Shown here: positions 24,397 to 32,817 of the stretch, piece by piece
Numbering within the stretch: the first letter of the stretch is position 1
How the letters are laid out: the number at the start of each line of letters is the position of its first letter
NCBI RefSeq assembly: GCF_016862895.1
Contig: NZ_BONV01000021.1
Coordinates: 1 to 64,000 of the forward strand
DNA length: 64,000 nucleotides
Direction of reading: 5' to 3'
Source of the DNA: Planotetraspora kaengkrachanensis
Lineage (GTDB): Bacteria; Actinomycetota; Actinomycetes; Streptosporangiales; Streptosporangiaceae
Notes under the pieces: generated by a model
What the model was told of the DNA's origin: nothing
The model's input: only the letters and a program-made list of their open reading frames with translations
Database searches by the model: none
Made by a program: the position numbers and the translations under genes

Positions 24397-25689
24397 ATGC
24401 CGCCAATAGATGAAATAACCGCCTTCACCTCGGCCCATCCCGTCGGCACCGTCGTGATCTGCGTGTCATCCCTGGCCGTGCTGACTCTGCTCTTCTTCGT
24501 CCTGCGCACCGCCATCCGGGCGGTGACGCGGCTCCTTCGCCGCTACGCCGCCGGCCGCCCGGCGGAGGACATCCTCACCATCATCGCCGCCAGCATCGCC
24601 ACCGGCGTCTCCGCCCAGGGCATGTGGCGCTTCTCCGGTGACGTGCTCGGCTTCGACGGGCCGCTGCGCCTGCTGCTGTTCGCGTTCATCGAGGTGGCCG
24701 TGATCACCAGCGCCGTCCGGGCCCGCCGCAACATGCGGGAGAACTACTCCGCCGGCATCGACGGAATCGCCGTCTGGGCCCTCACGGGCCTGTCGGCGGT
24801 GTTGTCCAGCCTGGACGCCAGAAGCCTCGCCGAGGCGCTGTTCCGGCTCGCCGCGCCGCTCGTCGCCGCGTGGCTGTGGGAGCGCGGCATGGCGATCGAA
24901 CGGCACCGCATCACCGGCCGCGCCCGGATCAACTGGCGGCTCACCCCCGAACGCGTGCTGGTCAGGGTCGGGCTGGCCGAGGCGAGCGACAGGACCGCGA
25001 GCGAGGTCGACGCGCACCGCAGGCTCACCCGGGTCGCCCTGGCCGCCAAACGCGCCCGGGCCCTGCGCGAGGCCGGCGCGTCCGACCGCAGGATGCGCGG
25101 CGCGCTCGCGCGGCTCGACAAGGAGATGGACCGGGCGGTGGAGTACACCGGCCTCGCGGTCGACACCGAGCGCCAGGAGGCGCTGCTGTCCCAGATTGGA
25201 GCGCTCTACAACACGGCGGCGCTGATCGACCTGGACCCGCCCGTCCCGTGGGCGCCCGAGCCGCAGGAGCCTCCCGCCCGCCCGGCCCTGCTCGCGGGGC
25301 TCGCCGCGGGCGAGGTCGACGACGAGGACGAGATCCGCCGGGCGAACGCTCCCCAGATCGTCGGCACCGCGCAACGCGCCGCCGCCATCCGTGCCGCCAG
25401 GGAGTACTGGGACGAGCAGATCGAGCACAAGTACGTGCCCCGGGCGGCCGACATCGCACTCGAGATCGGCATCCCGCTCGACACCGCCCGCGAGTACCGA
25501 TCCCTGTGGAAGCTCGAGGCGAAGGCGTACGCCCTGATCGAGGCCGCCTACAACGAGCACGGCATCCTCGACACCGGCACGTTCCCGGCCATCGAGGTGA
25601 ACGAGCCGGTCCTGTCGGTCAGCGGCACGCCGGTGAACGGTACGTCCATGAACGGCTCGGCGCTCGACGGGGGGCCTACCGGCCGGTGA
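24397..25689 (+). CDS. SpdB/DUF2637-like membrane protein
   Basis: A 430-residue protein with about four to five transmembrane helices in the first 170 residues (VVICVSSLAVLTLLFFVL; the block IIAASIATGVSAQGMWRFSGD; LRLLLFAFIEVAVITSAV; AVWALTGLSAVLSSLDA). The order of segments, with RARRNMRE between helices, matches DUF2637 proteins, best known as SpdB spread proteins of conjugative Streptomyces plasmids and AICEs. The remaining 250 residues are cytoplasmic, Arg/Ala-rich and helical, with a helix-turn-helix-like part (AADIALEIGIPLDTAREYRS) near residue 350. No other transfer gene (traB, integrase, repSA) is nearby. Confidence 0.7.
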   Translation: MPPIDEITAFTSAHPVGTVVICVSSLAVLTLLFFVLRTAIRAVTRLLRRYAAGRPAEDILTIIAASIATGVSAQGMWRFSGDVLGFDGPLRLLLFAFIEVAVITSAVRARRNMRENYSAGIDGIAVWALTGLSAVLSSLDARSLAEALFRLAAPLVAAWLWERGMAIERHRITGRARINWRLTPERVLVRVGLAEASDRTASEVDAHRRLTRVALAAKRARALREAGASDRRMRGALARLDKEMDRAVEYTGLAVDTERQEALLSQIGALYNTAALIDLDPPVPWAPEPQEPPARPALLAGLAAGEVDDEDEIRRANAPQIVGTAQRAAAIRAAREYWDEQIEHKYVPRAADIALEIGIPLDTAREYRSLWKLEAKAYALIEAAYNEHGILDTGTFPAIEVNEPVLSVSGTPVNGTSMNGSALDGGPTGR

Positions 25690-25731
25690 CGGGCGCCGCC
25701 CGCCCGAGCCCGGCGCCTACAACCTCAGCGC

Positions 25732-27621
25732 CTACGACCTCAGGGCCTCGCGCACCCGCGCGGCCTTGACGGCGGCGGACAACGTCACGATGTCGTAGGC
25801 GCCGTGGTGGCGCCGCCCGTTGATGAAGAACGTGGGCGTGCCGGAAACGCCGCTCAGATCGGCGGAGTCCATGTCCTCCTCGATCCGGTCGGCGCCGGAG
25901 TGCGCGTCGAGGTCGTCGCGGAACCGCTCGGCGTCGAGGCCGATCTGCTCGGCGTAGACGACGAGGTCGGGGAGCAGCAGGTCGCCCTGGTGGCTGAGCA
26001 GCAGGTCGTGCATCTCCCAGAAGGCCCCCTGCTCGGCCGCCGCCTCCGCCGCCTCGGCGGCGAGCTGCGCGGACGGATGGACGTCACGCAGCGGGAGATG
26101 CCGCCATACGTACCTGACGTCGCCGAAGTCGGCGAGGATCTCACGCACCACCGGCTCGGCCAGGCCGCAGTAGGGGCACTCGAAGTCCCCGTACTCCACC
26201 AGCGTCACCTGCGCGTCCTCCGGGCCGCGGAGATGGTCGCGTTCCGGGTCGACCGGGTCGGCGAGGTCGACGATGCTCTCCGCGGTGCCGAGCAGCGCCC
26301 TGGCCCTGGTCTTCCTCGGCAACATGGCGGTCACCCGCGACACGATCCACGTGACCACCGAGGCGCACAGGGCGGCGGCCAGGATGCCGAACTTGGCCTC
26401 CTCCAACTCCGGGCCGCTGAAGGCGAGCGTGGCGATCAGCAGCGACACGGTGAAGCCGATCCCCGCGATGGTTCCGACGCCGGCGACCGCCGCCCACCCG
26501 ACAGGGGGCCGCACCCGCCCGCCGCTGAGCCGGGAGACCAGCCAGGTCGAGCCGATGATGCCGGCGGGCTTGCCCACCACGTAGGCGATCAGGATGCCCA
26601 GCGTGATCGGCGAGGTGATCGCGCGCACGAGGAACTCGCCGCTGAGCGGGATCCCGGCGTTCGACAGCGCGAACAGCGGCACGATCGCATAGCTCGTCCA
26701 GGGGTGGTAGAGCTGCTGGAGGCGGTGGTTCCGCGAGACGGCGTTCACCACGCCCGCGGTCGCCGACCGGGCGAGCTCGGCCGTCGGCTGCTCGCGGAAC
26801 AGCCGGAAGAGGTCGCTCGCCCGCTCCAAGTCGACGCGGGCGGCGGGCGAGGCGTTCGTCAGCAACCCCATCGCCAGGCCGATGACGACGGGTTCGACCC
26901 CCGACTCGAACAGCGCCACCCAGGCCCCGATCCCGAGCGCCGCGTAGAGGAATCCCCCGCGGACCGATCTCGACTTGAGCACCACGGTGACCGCGAAGAT
27001 CGCGATCGCGACCAGGAGCGGGAACGCCGCCACGTGCTCGCTGTAGAAGATCGCGATGACGCAGAGGGCGATGAGGTCGTCGACGACGGTGACGGTGAGC
27101 ATGTAGGTGTGCGCGCGGGCGGGGAACCGGGAGGCGACCAGGGCCAGCATCCCCAGGGCGAAGGCCGTGTCCGTCGACATGGCGGCGCCCCAGCCGTGCG
27201 CGGACGGCAGGCCCCCGTTGAACACCGCGTAGATCGCGATGGGCACGAGCATGCCGCCGATGCCGGCGAGGACCGGCAGGGCGAGCCTGCGCCGGTCGCG
27301 CAACTCGCCCATGTCGAACTCGCGGCGCGCCTCCAGGCCGACCACGAAGAAGAAGAAGGTCATCAGGCCGGTGTTGATCCAGTGCCTGAGGTCCTGGGCG
27401 ACGGCCGCGTCGCCCAGCCGTACGGACAGGTCGGTGCCCCATACGGCCTCGTAGGACCGCAGATCCACATTGGCCCAGACGAGGGCCGCCAGTGTGGCGG
27501 CCAGCAGGATGGCGGCACTGCCGGTCTCGGTGCGCAGGAATTCGCGCAACGGCGTCTCGAGTTGCCGGACCCACCTGGTCCGTCCCGAGAACGTGGTGGT
27601 GGCTTGGCGCGGTTCCGTCAC
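25732..27621 (-). CDS. nhaA: Na+/H+ antiporter NhaA fused to a DsbA-like thioredoxin domain
   Basis: A 629-residue fusion from GTG 27621 with AGGAG upstream. Residues 1-440 are Nha[28 protein letters not shown] with the ion-binding Asp pair region TVVDDLIAL, and [12 protein letters not shown]. About twelve membrane helices are expected. Residues 450-629 form a thioredoxin-fold DsbA-type domain with active site CPYC ([15 protein letters not shown]) and cis-Pro segment [12 protein letters not shown]. This architecture is known in actinobacteria; the CxxC domain may sense or transfer thiols. It would exchange Na+ for H+ at the plasma membrane. Confidence 0.9.
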   Translation of the reverse strand: MTEPRQATTTFSGRTRWVRQLETPLREFLRTETGSAAILLAATLAALVWANVDLRSYEAVWGTDLSVRLGDAAVAQDLRHWINTGLMTFFFFVVGLEARREFDMGELRDRRRLALPVLAGIGGMLVPIAIYAVFNGGLPSAHGWGAAMSTDTAFALGMLALVASRFPARAHTYMLTVTVVDDLIALCVIAIFYSEHVAAFPLLVAIAIFAVTVVLKSRSVRGGFLYAALGIGAWVALFESGVEPVVIGLAMGLLTNASPAARVDLERASDLFRLFREQPTAELARSATAGVVNAVSRNHRLQQLYHPWTSYAIVPLFALSNAGIPLSGEFLVRAITSPITLGILIAYVVGKPAGIIGSTWLVSRLSGGRVRPPVGWAAVAGVGTIAGIGFTVSLLIATLAFSGPELEEAKFGILAAALCASVVTWIVSRVTAMLPRKTRARALLGTAESIVDLADPVDPERDHLRGPEDAQVTLVEYGDFECPYCGLAEPVVREILADFGDVRYVWRHLPLRDVHPSAQLAAEAAEAAAEQGAFWEMHDLLLSHQGDLLLPDLVVYAEQIGLDAERFRDDLDAHSGADRIEEDMDSADLSGVSGTPTFFINGRRHHGAYDIVTLSAAVKAARVREALRS

Positions 27622-27800
27622 GTCTCCTGAGACATATATCGACGGCGACACATTCCCGGAACGGCGATTGACTTCGCAAAAGTCATCGCCCGGACAACAG
27701 ACCGCTGGACATACACCGCAGGCAACTACACTCCTACCTTCTTGTGACATCTCCGGCTGACTCGCGGACGTCCAATCTGTGGGACCACAGAGGAGGCTCG

Positions 27801-28379
27801 ATGGAGATCTCGGGGGACGCTGCGGGAAACCGGGTGGCGCGGCTCGCCGGCGCGCGCGAACAGGTGCGGCACGCTCGCCGGCTGGTGTCCGCCGTCCTGG
27901 GACGCGACCACCCACGCCACGACGACTGCGTGCTGCTGACCAGTGAGATCGTCACCAACGCGGTCGTCCACTCGCGATCGGGACAGGGCGGCACGTTCGT
28001 CATCACCGTCTCGCGCCTTCGCGACCGGGTGCGGATCCGCGTGGAGGACGACGGATCGGCCGCTCCCCCGTGCGCGGGGCACGTCGTGCCGAACGGCTCG
28101 AACGGACGGGGCCTGCCCCTGCTGGACGTGCTGTCCGACCGCTGGGGGATCATCAGGGAAGACGGCAGGAACGACGTGTGGTTCGAGGTCAGGACAGAGA
28201 CGGCGCGCGAGTCCTCAGGAGCCGGCGACGACGGATACGAGGTCGGCGCAGACCTGCACCACCTCGAACCGGTGTCCGGCGACGGTGAACTGGTCACCCA
28301 CCTTGACGCTCACCGAGCCGGGGTCGCCCGCCGCTCCCCCCATCAGCGTAAGCGTCGCCTCATGGTCGTCCCCGACTGA
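27801..28379 (+). CDS. RsbW-like ATP-binding anti-sigma factor/serine kinase
   Basis: A 192-residue GHKL ATPase from ATG 27801 with AGAGGAGG upstream. It shows N-box [14 protein letters not shown] near residue 48, G1 box [10 protein letters not shown] near residue 85 and G2 box [16 protein letters not shown] near residue 105. Proteins of this size in actinobacteria bind sigma or anti-anti-sigma partners. The natural domain ends about residue 135 (VWFEVRTE); the last 55 residues run antisense over the convergent lipoprotein gene and may be read-through. It is divergent from nhaA. No sigma factor or STAS gene is adjacent. Confidence 0.8.
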   Translation: MEISGDAAGNRVARLAGAREQVRHARRLVSAVLGRDHPRHDDCVLLTSEIVTNAVVHSRSGQGGTFVITVSRLRDRVRIRVEDDGSAAPPCAGHVVPNGSNGRGLPLLDVLSDRWGIIREDGRNDVWFEVRTETARESSGAGDDGYEVGADLHHLEPVSGDGELVTHLDAHRAGVARRSPHQRKRRLMVVPD

Positions 28380-28547
28380 GTTGAGCCCGGCGCGGGCGCC
28401 GCCGGCCAGGGGGTGGGCGCCGCCCTGGAGGATGTGCACGGCGCCGGCCCGATCGGCCCCCGAACACGCCTCAGCGGTCTGCTCACCGGTGGACTGACAG
28501 GCCGAGACCGCCAACAGCGCGGCCACGAGGACCGGTGCGCGCCTCAC
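28215..28547 (-). CDS. Small lipoprotein, last gene of the calpain operon
   Basis: A 110-residue protein with signal and lipobox VSAC (MRRAPVLVAALLAVSAC), predicting lipid anchoring outside the membrane. Its C-terminal part, [21 protein letters not shown], parallels VGDTLDIADRSYTVTAIE in the gene upstream, so the two are probably related (DUF6406-like). A start overlapping the previous stop by four bases indicates an operon. A lipid-anchored partner of a secreted protease could act as inhibitor or immunity factor; this is inference. Its 3' end overlaps the convergent ATPase ORF by 165 bases. Confidence 0.65.
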   Translation of the reverse strand: MRRAPVLVAALLAVSACQSTGEQTAEACSGADRAGAVHILQGGAHPLAGGARAGLNSVGDDHEATLTLMGGAAGDPGSVSVKVGDQFTVAGHRFEVVQVCADLVSVVAGS

Positions 28548-28789
28548 GACCCGGCCTCCAGGTCGGCGTATCCCCGCCCGTCCGCCTCGATCGCGGTCAC
28601 CGTGTACGACCGGTCGGCGATGTCGAGGGTGTCGCCGACGCCCAGCTCATAGGTGCCGCTCGGCACGCCGTCCACGTTCACGGTGACGACGACCTGCCCG
28701 GGCGTGAGGTCGTTGATCCCCACGAGCAGGGACGCCCCGCCGTGCTCCAGGCGGTACGGGATGCCGCGGCGCAGCCGCCACTCTTCCAT
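28544..28789 (-). CDS. Small beta-rich protein (DUF6406-like), third gene of the calpain operon
   Basis: An 81-residue protein, MEEWRLRRGIPYRLEHGG at the start and VTAIEADGRGYADLEAG at the end, with the central VVVTVNVDGVPSGTYELGVGD. The pattern is mainly beta strands and resembles actinobacterial DUF6406 proteins as I recall them. No signal peptide, so it stays in the cytoplasm, unlike its lipoprotein relative downstream. It starts one base after the calpain stop. A cytoplasmic inhibitor or chaperone of the protease is a reasonable hypothesis. Confidence 0.65.
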   Translation of the reverse strand: MEEWRLRRGIPYRLEHGGASLLVGINDLTPGQVVVTVNVDGVPSGTYELGVGDTLDIADRSYTVTAIEADGRGYADLEAGS

Positions 28790-28790
28790 G

Positions 28791-30269
28791 TCAGTCCCCC
28801 ACGCTCAGCTTCTGCGGATCGTCGAACCACTTCTTGAACTCGTCCGGCGTGACCACGGCGTCGGGCGAGCCCGGACCCCAGGGGTTCCCCAGAACGATCT
28901 TCCCGTCCTTGAACCCCTTCACGTAGAAGACGTGCCGGGTCACGTAGGAGGCCTTCAGGTTGGCGGGCAGCCCGTCGTTCGAGGAACGGCTTGAGACGAT
29001 CACGGGATGCCCCGAGTCGAAGGCCTTCTTCACATCGTCGTAGTCGAGGTCGATGCCGTCGGCGTCGTCACCCGTGACGTACGGCGGGGCCTGCTCGTTG
29101 TAGTCCCACTCGATGGCGCCGTAGCTGCCGTGTTCCTCGCGGTCGTACCGGTCGTCGCCGCCCTTGCCGTCCGGGGCGCCGCCCTTGTCCTCGGCGTACA
29201 GCAGGGCGAACGCCTTCTCGTAGTACCCGGGCCAGCTTTCCGTCGTCGTGTTGCCGCTGACGCTCCGCGCGAACGCGATGTCGCCGCCGGCGTCCAACGG
29301 CAGGTCGGGTGTCATCGTCACCCAGTGCAGTTTTCCGTCCTTGTCCCACACCCGCACGGAGACGGTCCCGTTGGCGTTCTGCCGGATGCCGTCCTGGATG
29401 AACTTCGGGTCGGCGGCGGCGGTGGCCTTCAGCGAGGCGATGTACCAGCAGTCGCCCAGCGTTCCCTGGGCCACCTCGTCCGCCTGGACGCCGTCGACGA
29501 ACATCGGGACGTTCGGCGTGCCGTAATGGAGCCCCGCGGTGCTCACGCCGCTCTGGCTGTTGGCGCCGTCGAGGAAGACGTCGGTGGAGTCGAACCCGGG
29601 CTGGACGCCGGGCAGGTCCGCGGCGAGCTTGCCCCACAGCCCCGGTCCCGCCCGCTCGAGGAGGTGGCTGAGGTGCTCGCGCCGCTCGCCGTCGGGCAGG
29701 CCGTTGTGGTCGAACGGGTTGAGCCAGCCGTCCCCCGTGTCGGAGATGAGCCTGCCGTACCTCTTGAGGTCCTCGTCGCTCACCTTCGACAGGAACAGGT
29801 CGAGTTCGGCGGGGGTGAGTTCCTCCAGGCGCTTGGCGACCGCGCGCAGATCGTCGCGGTTCCCGTTCATCCCGAAGTCATCGCCGCCGAGCCCCTTGAT
29901 CGCGTCGAGCGCCTGGTTGACCTTGCCCTGGTCGGGCTCGTCCCGATCGAAGACGATCATCGGGTCGACGACCGTGCCGGGCGGGAATGGGGCGCCGGAG
30001 GGCGAGATCCGGTCGCACCGTCGGTCGATCTCGCCCGCCGTGTCCGGCAGGACGGTCGCCAGCACGCCGGGCACACCCCTGGCCTCCCCGCCGCGCATCG
30101 TGTCCAGCAGCGGCTGGTACGACGTCGGGGACGCGCCGTTCAGGGCGGACTCGGCGTCGCCGAGCACCTTGGCGAGGTCACGCTGGAGCCCGCCGGCCCC
30201 GCCTCCCGCCTTCCTGAGCTCCCTGGCCAGCAGGCGGATCTTGTCGACGTCGAAACCGGCGTAGGTCAT
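28791..30269 (-). CDS. Calpain-family (C2) cysteine protease with WXG-like N-terminus
   Basis: A 492-residue protein. The catalytic triad is visible: Gln268 and Cys274 in QGTLGDCWYIASL, His446 in TRHVFYVKGF and Asn462 in VLGNPWG followed by Trp-less acidic sequence. The N-terminal 90 residues (FDVDKIRLLARELRKAGG) resemble WXG100/ESX-type helical hairpins, and residues 110-200 are a helical spacer with a Leu/Asp-rich repeat (LTPAELDLFLSKVSDEDL). No Sec signal, so ESX/type VII export is possible. It overlaps the upstream helical gene by four bases and is one base from the next gene. Bacterial calpain domains also occur in polymorphic toxins. Substrate unknown. Confidence 0.85.
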   Translation of the reverse strand: MTYAGFDVDKIRLLARELRKAGGGAGGLQRDLAKVLGDAESALNGASPTSYQPLLDTMRGGEARGVPGVLATVLPDTAGEIDRRCDRISPSGAPFPPGTVVDPMIVFDRDEPDQGKVNQALDAIKGLGGDDFGMNGNRDDLRAVAKRLEELTPAELDLFLSKVSDEDLKRYGRLISDTGDGWLNPFDHNGLPDGERREHLSHLLERAGPGLWGKLAADLPGVQPGFDSTDVFLDGANSQSGVSTAGLHYGTPNVPMFVDGVQADEVAQGTLGDCWYIASLKATAAADPKFIQDGIRQNANGTVSVRVWDKDGKLHWVTMTPDLPLDAGGDIAFARSVSGNTTTESWPGYYEKAFALLYAEDKGGAPDGKGGDDRYDREEHGSYGAIEWDYNEQAPPYVTGDDADGIDLDYDDVKKAFDSGHPVIVSSRSSNDGLPANLKASYVTRHVFYVKGFKDGKIVLGNPWGPGSPDAVVTPDEFKKWFDDPQKLSVGD

Positions 30270-30586
30270 TTGGCCGCCTTCTTCGCCGCGTCGGCCTGCC
30301 GTTCCAGGCTCTCGGCCTCCCTGACCCACGCGCCCGCGTCCATGACGAGCCGGTTGGCCATCCCGCCCAGATGCCGTTTGTGGTCCTGCAGTCGGCTGGT
30401 CGTCTCTCTGGCGTACCAGCCCTGCCAGGCGTCCTTCGCGGTGGCCACGGCCACCGCCTGGTCGAGGAAGGGGCCGAGCGTCTCGGCGATGGCCCTCGCC
30501 CGCCGCGCGCACTCCCGCAGCTCGTGGGCACGCCTGCGTAGGGATTCGGGGCTTTCCTCCGGATCCGTGGGGATCATGGCGGCCAT
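30266..30586 (-). CDS. WXG100-like helical protein, first gene of the calpain operon
   Basis: A 106-residue protein from ATG 30586 (or ATG 30577). It is almost all helical: SLRRRAHELRECARRARAIAE in the first half, then a turn containing KDAWQGWYARE (Trp-x-Gly-Trp) and a second helix rich in Arg/Ala ending KKAAK. This helix-WxG-helix layout resembles ESAT-6/WXG100 partners. The stop overlaps the calpain start (ATGA). It may pair with the calpain N-terminus for export. The frame stays open to 30661, but that part lacks a ribosome site. Confidence 0.65.
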   Translation of the reverse strand: MAAMIPTDPEESPESLRRRAHELRECARRARAIAETLGPFLDQAVAVATAKDAWQGWYARETTSRLQDHKRHLGGMANRLVMDAGAWVREAESLERQADAAKKAAK

Positions 30587-30691
30587 GCTAACGACGATCA
30601 CCCCGCCTCGGGGGCGACTCCGGGGAACCGCGATAGGAAGGCCGCCAGGGTGGTACACCAACCCAGAAAGGACGCTTCCCAGGAGGTGATA

Positions 30692-30714
30692 TTTCCAACT
30701 AAATTTGTAGGAAA
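30692..30714. promoter_or_regulatory. A/T-rich inverted repeat before the sulfotransferase
   Basis: TTTCCAAC-TAAATTT-GTAGGAAA, arms matching at seven of eight positions, ending 15 bases before the sulfotransferase ATG. It is markedly A/T-rich for this genome and may be promoter plus operator. Confidence 0.45.
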
Positions 30715-30729
30715 ATAGGGAGGATAAGC

Positions 30730-31704
30730 ATGCCCTTGCCTGACTTCCTGGTGATCGGGGTCCCGAAGGCCGGGACGACCGCCCTGCACACCGCCCTGGC
30801 CCGGCATCCGGGGCTGTTCATGTCGGCCGTCAAGGAGCCGAAGTTCTTCCTCACCGACGGCCCGCCCCCGCCGGGCGTGGGTCCCGGAGACGCCGAGACC
30901 TACCGCGAGCACGTGTGGCGGCGCGCCGACTACGAGGGGCTCTTCGACGCGGCTCCCGCCGGGGCGCTGTGCGGCGAGGCGACCCCGTTCTACCTCTACG
31001 ATCTGGCCGCCCAGCGGCGGATCCGGGACGCGATCCCGGGAGCCAAACTGATCGTCTCGCTGCGCGACCCGGTCGAGCGCGCGCACTCCAACTGGACCCA
31101 CCTCTGGTCCGCGGGGCTCGAACCGGTCGGCGACGTGATCGAGGCGTGCGCGCGGGAGCGCAGCAGGATCGCGGCGGGGTGGGCGCCGTTCTGGCACTAC
31201 GTCGCGATCGGCAGGTACGGCGAGCAGCTCAGGCACCTGTTCTCGCTGTTCCCGCGCGAGCAGGTGCTGCTCTTCCGCTACCGGGACGTGGTCGACCGCC
31301 CGGCCGACACCCTGGACCGCATCTGCGCGTTCCTCGGCGTCGAGCGGGGGCTGATCACCGAGATCCCCCGGGAGAACGTCACCGCCCATCCGCCGGAGAC
31401 CCGGCGCCACGAGATGCTCTCCCAACTCGTACGGCTGGGCGACCGGATCCTCGGGCAGCGGCTGACGGCGCCCATGGAGAGGGTCCTCCAGCGGGGCGGC
31501 CGGGCGCGGCGGCCCCTGACCTGGGCACAGCGTCAGGAGCTGTTGTCCTACTTCGCCGCGGACATCGCCCTCCTCCAGGAGGTCACGGAGGAGGACTACA
31601 GCGACTGGCTCCGCCCCCGCGAGAGGTCGGGCGGCCTCGTGGGCAGCCGGCCGTCAGGCCAGCGGCAGGCGCGCAACGGGCGGCCGAGGCGCGGGACGGC
31701 GTAG
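30730..31704 (+). CDS. PAPS-dependent sulfotransferase
   Basis: A 324-residue protein with the 5'-phosphosulfate loop VPKAGTTALHTALARHP (residues 11-27) and the 3'-phosphate motif KLIVSLRDPVERAHSNW near residue 105, as in sulfotransferases using PAPS. It transfers sulfate to a hydroxyl or amine of an unknown acceptor (lipid, glycan or metabolite). The C-terminal 30 residues are Arg/Gly-rich and probably disordered. ATG 30730 follows GGGAGGA. Transcribed alone, divergent from the calpain operon. Confidence 0.9.
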   Translation: MPLPDFLVIGVPKAGTTALHTALARHPGLFMSAVKEPKFFLTDGPPPPGVGPGDAETYREHVWRRADYEGLFDAAPAGALCGEATPFYLYDLAAQRRIRDAIPGAKLIVSLRDPVERAHSNWTHLWSAGLEPVGDVIEACARERSRIAAGWAPFWHYVAIGRYGEQLRHLFSLFPREQVLLFRYRDVVDRPADTLDRICAFLGVERGLITEIPRENVTAHPPETRRHEMLSQLVRLGDRILGQRLTAPMERVLQRGGRARRPLTWAQRQELLSYFAADIALLQEVTEEDYSDWLRPRERSGGLVGSRPSGQRQARNGRPRRGTA

Positions 31705-31715
31705 CCCCGGGCGGG

Positions 31716-32612
31716 TCAGCGCAGTTCGGTGCGCAACTCGTGGGCGCCGTCGGGCCGGGTCAGCTCGTAGTAGAGCCGGTGGCCTCCGTCGACGGGCACA
31801 ATGTCCAGGTAGCGCAGCCCGCCCCCGGCGTGGCCCGACTGCGCGGCGGGCCCGGCCCCGGTCGCCGTCAGCGTCGACGGGTCGGGGCCGATCGCGACGC
31901 CGGTGCGCTCCTCGTAGTTCTCCTCGGCCGACGCCCTGCCGTCGTAGTAGGCGATGACGGTCTCCCCCGTGAAGGTGACCGCGCTGACGCGCACGCCTCG
32001 GGAGTCCCAGGCACCCGGCCGCCGGTCGAGGGCGGTCCCCTGCCAGGCCCAGTCGAGCCCGTCGGCGCTGGTGGCGTAGTCGGTGACCATCTGGTCGGCC
32101 TCCTGCGGGTCCTCCAGCGGATGGCAGGACGCCCACAGGTGCCACATGTCGCCGTGGTGAAGGATCACGGGGTCCTTGACCCCGGTCTTCAGGTCGCCGG
32201 GGAGCACGACCCGGGCCGCGGCGGGGTCGAAGGCCGCGGGGTCGTCGGCCTCCATGACCTCCACCCGCCAGTGCTTGGTGCCGTACGTGGCGCAACTGAG
32301 GTACAGACGCCACCTGCCCTCGGGGGTCGCCACGAGAGTGGGACGCTCCAGGGACTCGGTGTTCATCTGCTCCTTCGAGATGGTGAGCAACGTCTCGAAG
32401 TGCACCCCGTCCGCCGACCTCGCCACCTCGATCGCGTATCCGCGGCCCTCGCCGATGGGACGCCGCAGCCGGTAGGCGAGGTAGATCCACCCGTCCTTGC
32501 TGACGGCGCTGGGCGCGCCAGCCCAGAATCCGGCCCCGTCTCCGGGCGGGGGTATCGCGACGACCGACCGTTCCGGCTTCGGTATGAACACGTCGAACTC
32601 TCCGTTGATCAC
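31716..32612 (-). CDS. GH43/GH32-like five-bladed beta-propeller protein
   Basis: A 298-residue protein with recurring motifs of five-bladed glycosidases: GAPSAVSKDGWIYLAYRL near residue 32, ERPTLVATPEGRWRLYLSCA near residue 89, GVKDPVILHHGDMWHLWAS near residue 145, and SADGLDWAWQG. The KDP motif and the final GLRYLDIVPVDGGHRLYYE fit the family. No signal peptide, so it may act inside the cell or be a degenerate sugar-binding relative. Convergent with the sulfotransferase. Confidence 0.75.
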   Translation of the reverse strand: MINGEFDVFIPKPERSVVAIPPPGDGAGFWAGAPSAVSKDGWIYLAYRLRRPIGEGRGYAIEVARSADGVHFETLLTISKEQMNTESLERPTLVATPEGRWRLYLSCATYGTKHWRVEVMEADDPAAFDPAAARVVLPGDLKTGVKDPVILHHGDMWHLWASCHPLEDPQEADQMVTDYATSADGLDWAWQGTALDRRPGAWDSRGVRVSAVTFTGETVIAYYDGRASAEENYEERTGVAIGPDPSTLTATGAGPAAQSGHAGGGLRYLDIVPVDGGHRLYYELTRPDGAHELRTELR

Positions 32613-32711
32613 ATGATGACGATGGTCAGCCCGGCCTCGGGCATCCCCCCTCTTAACAGAGGATCAAGGCCACTGCCAAGCATTTCTCGCCCCGGACAGC
32701 CATCTCTATAG

Positions 32712-32737
32712 AAAACCCGTCGGATTAGCCGGGTTTT
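32712..32737. promoter_or_regulatory. Hairpin in the divergent region before gnd
   Basis: AAAACCCG-N10-CGGGTTTT, a perfect eight-base inverted repeat with a T-run on both strands, flanked by CTATAG and CTATAAG. It sits between divergent starts, so it is either an operator or a leader terminator rather than the end of a gene. Confidence 0.4.
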
Positions 32738-32817
32738 GTCACTATAAGCGAGAGCGGCGATTGCCCGGCCTCCCCCGGTCGCCCCCGGACACCCTCGAAC
32801 GGTATATGACTGGTGTC

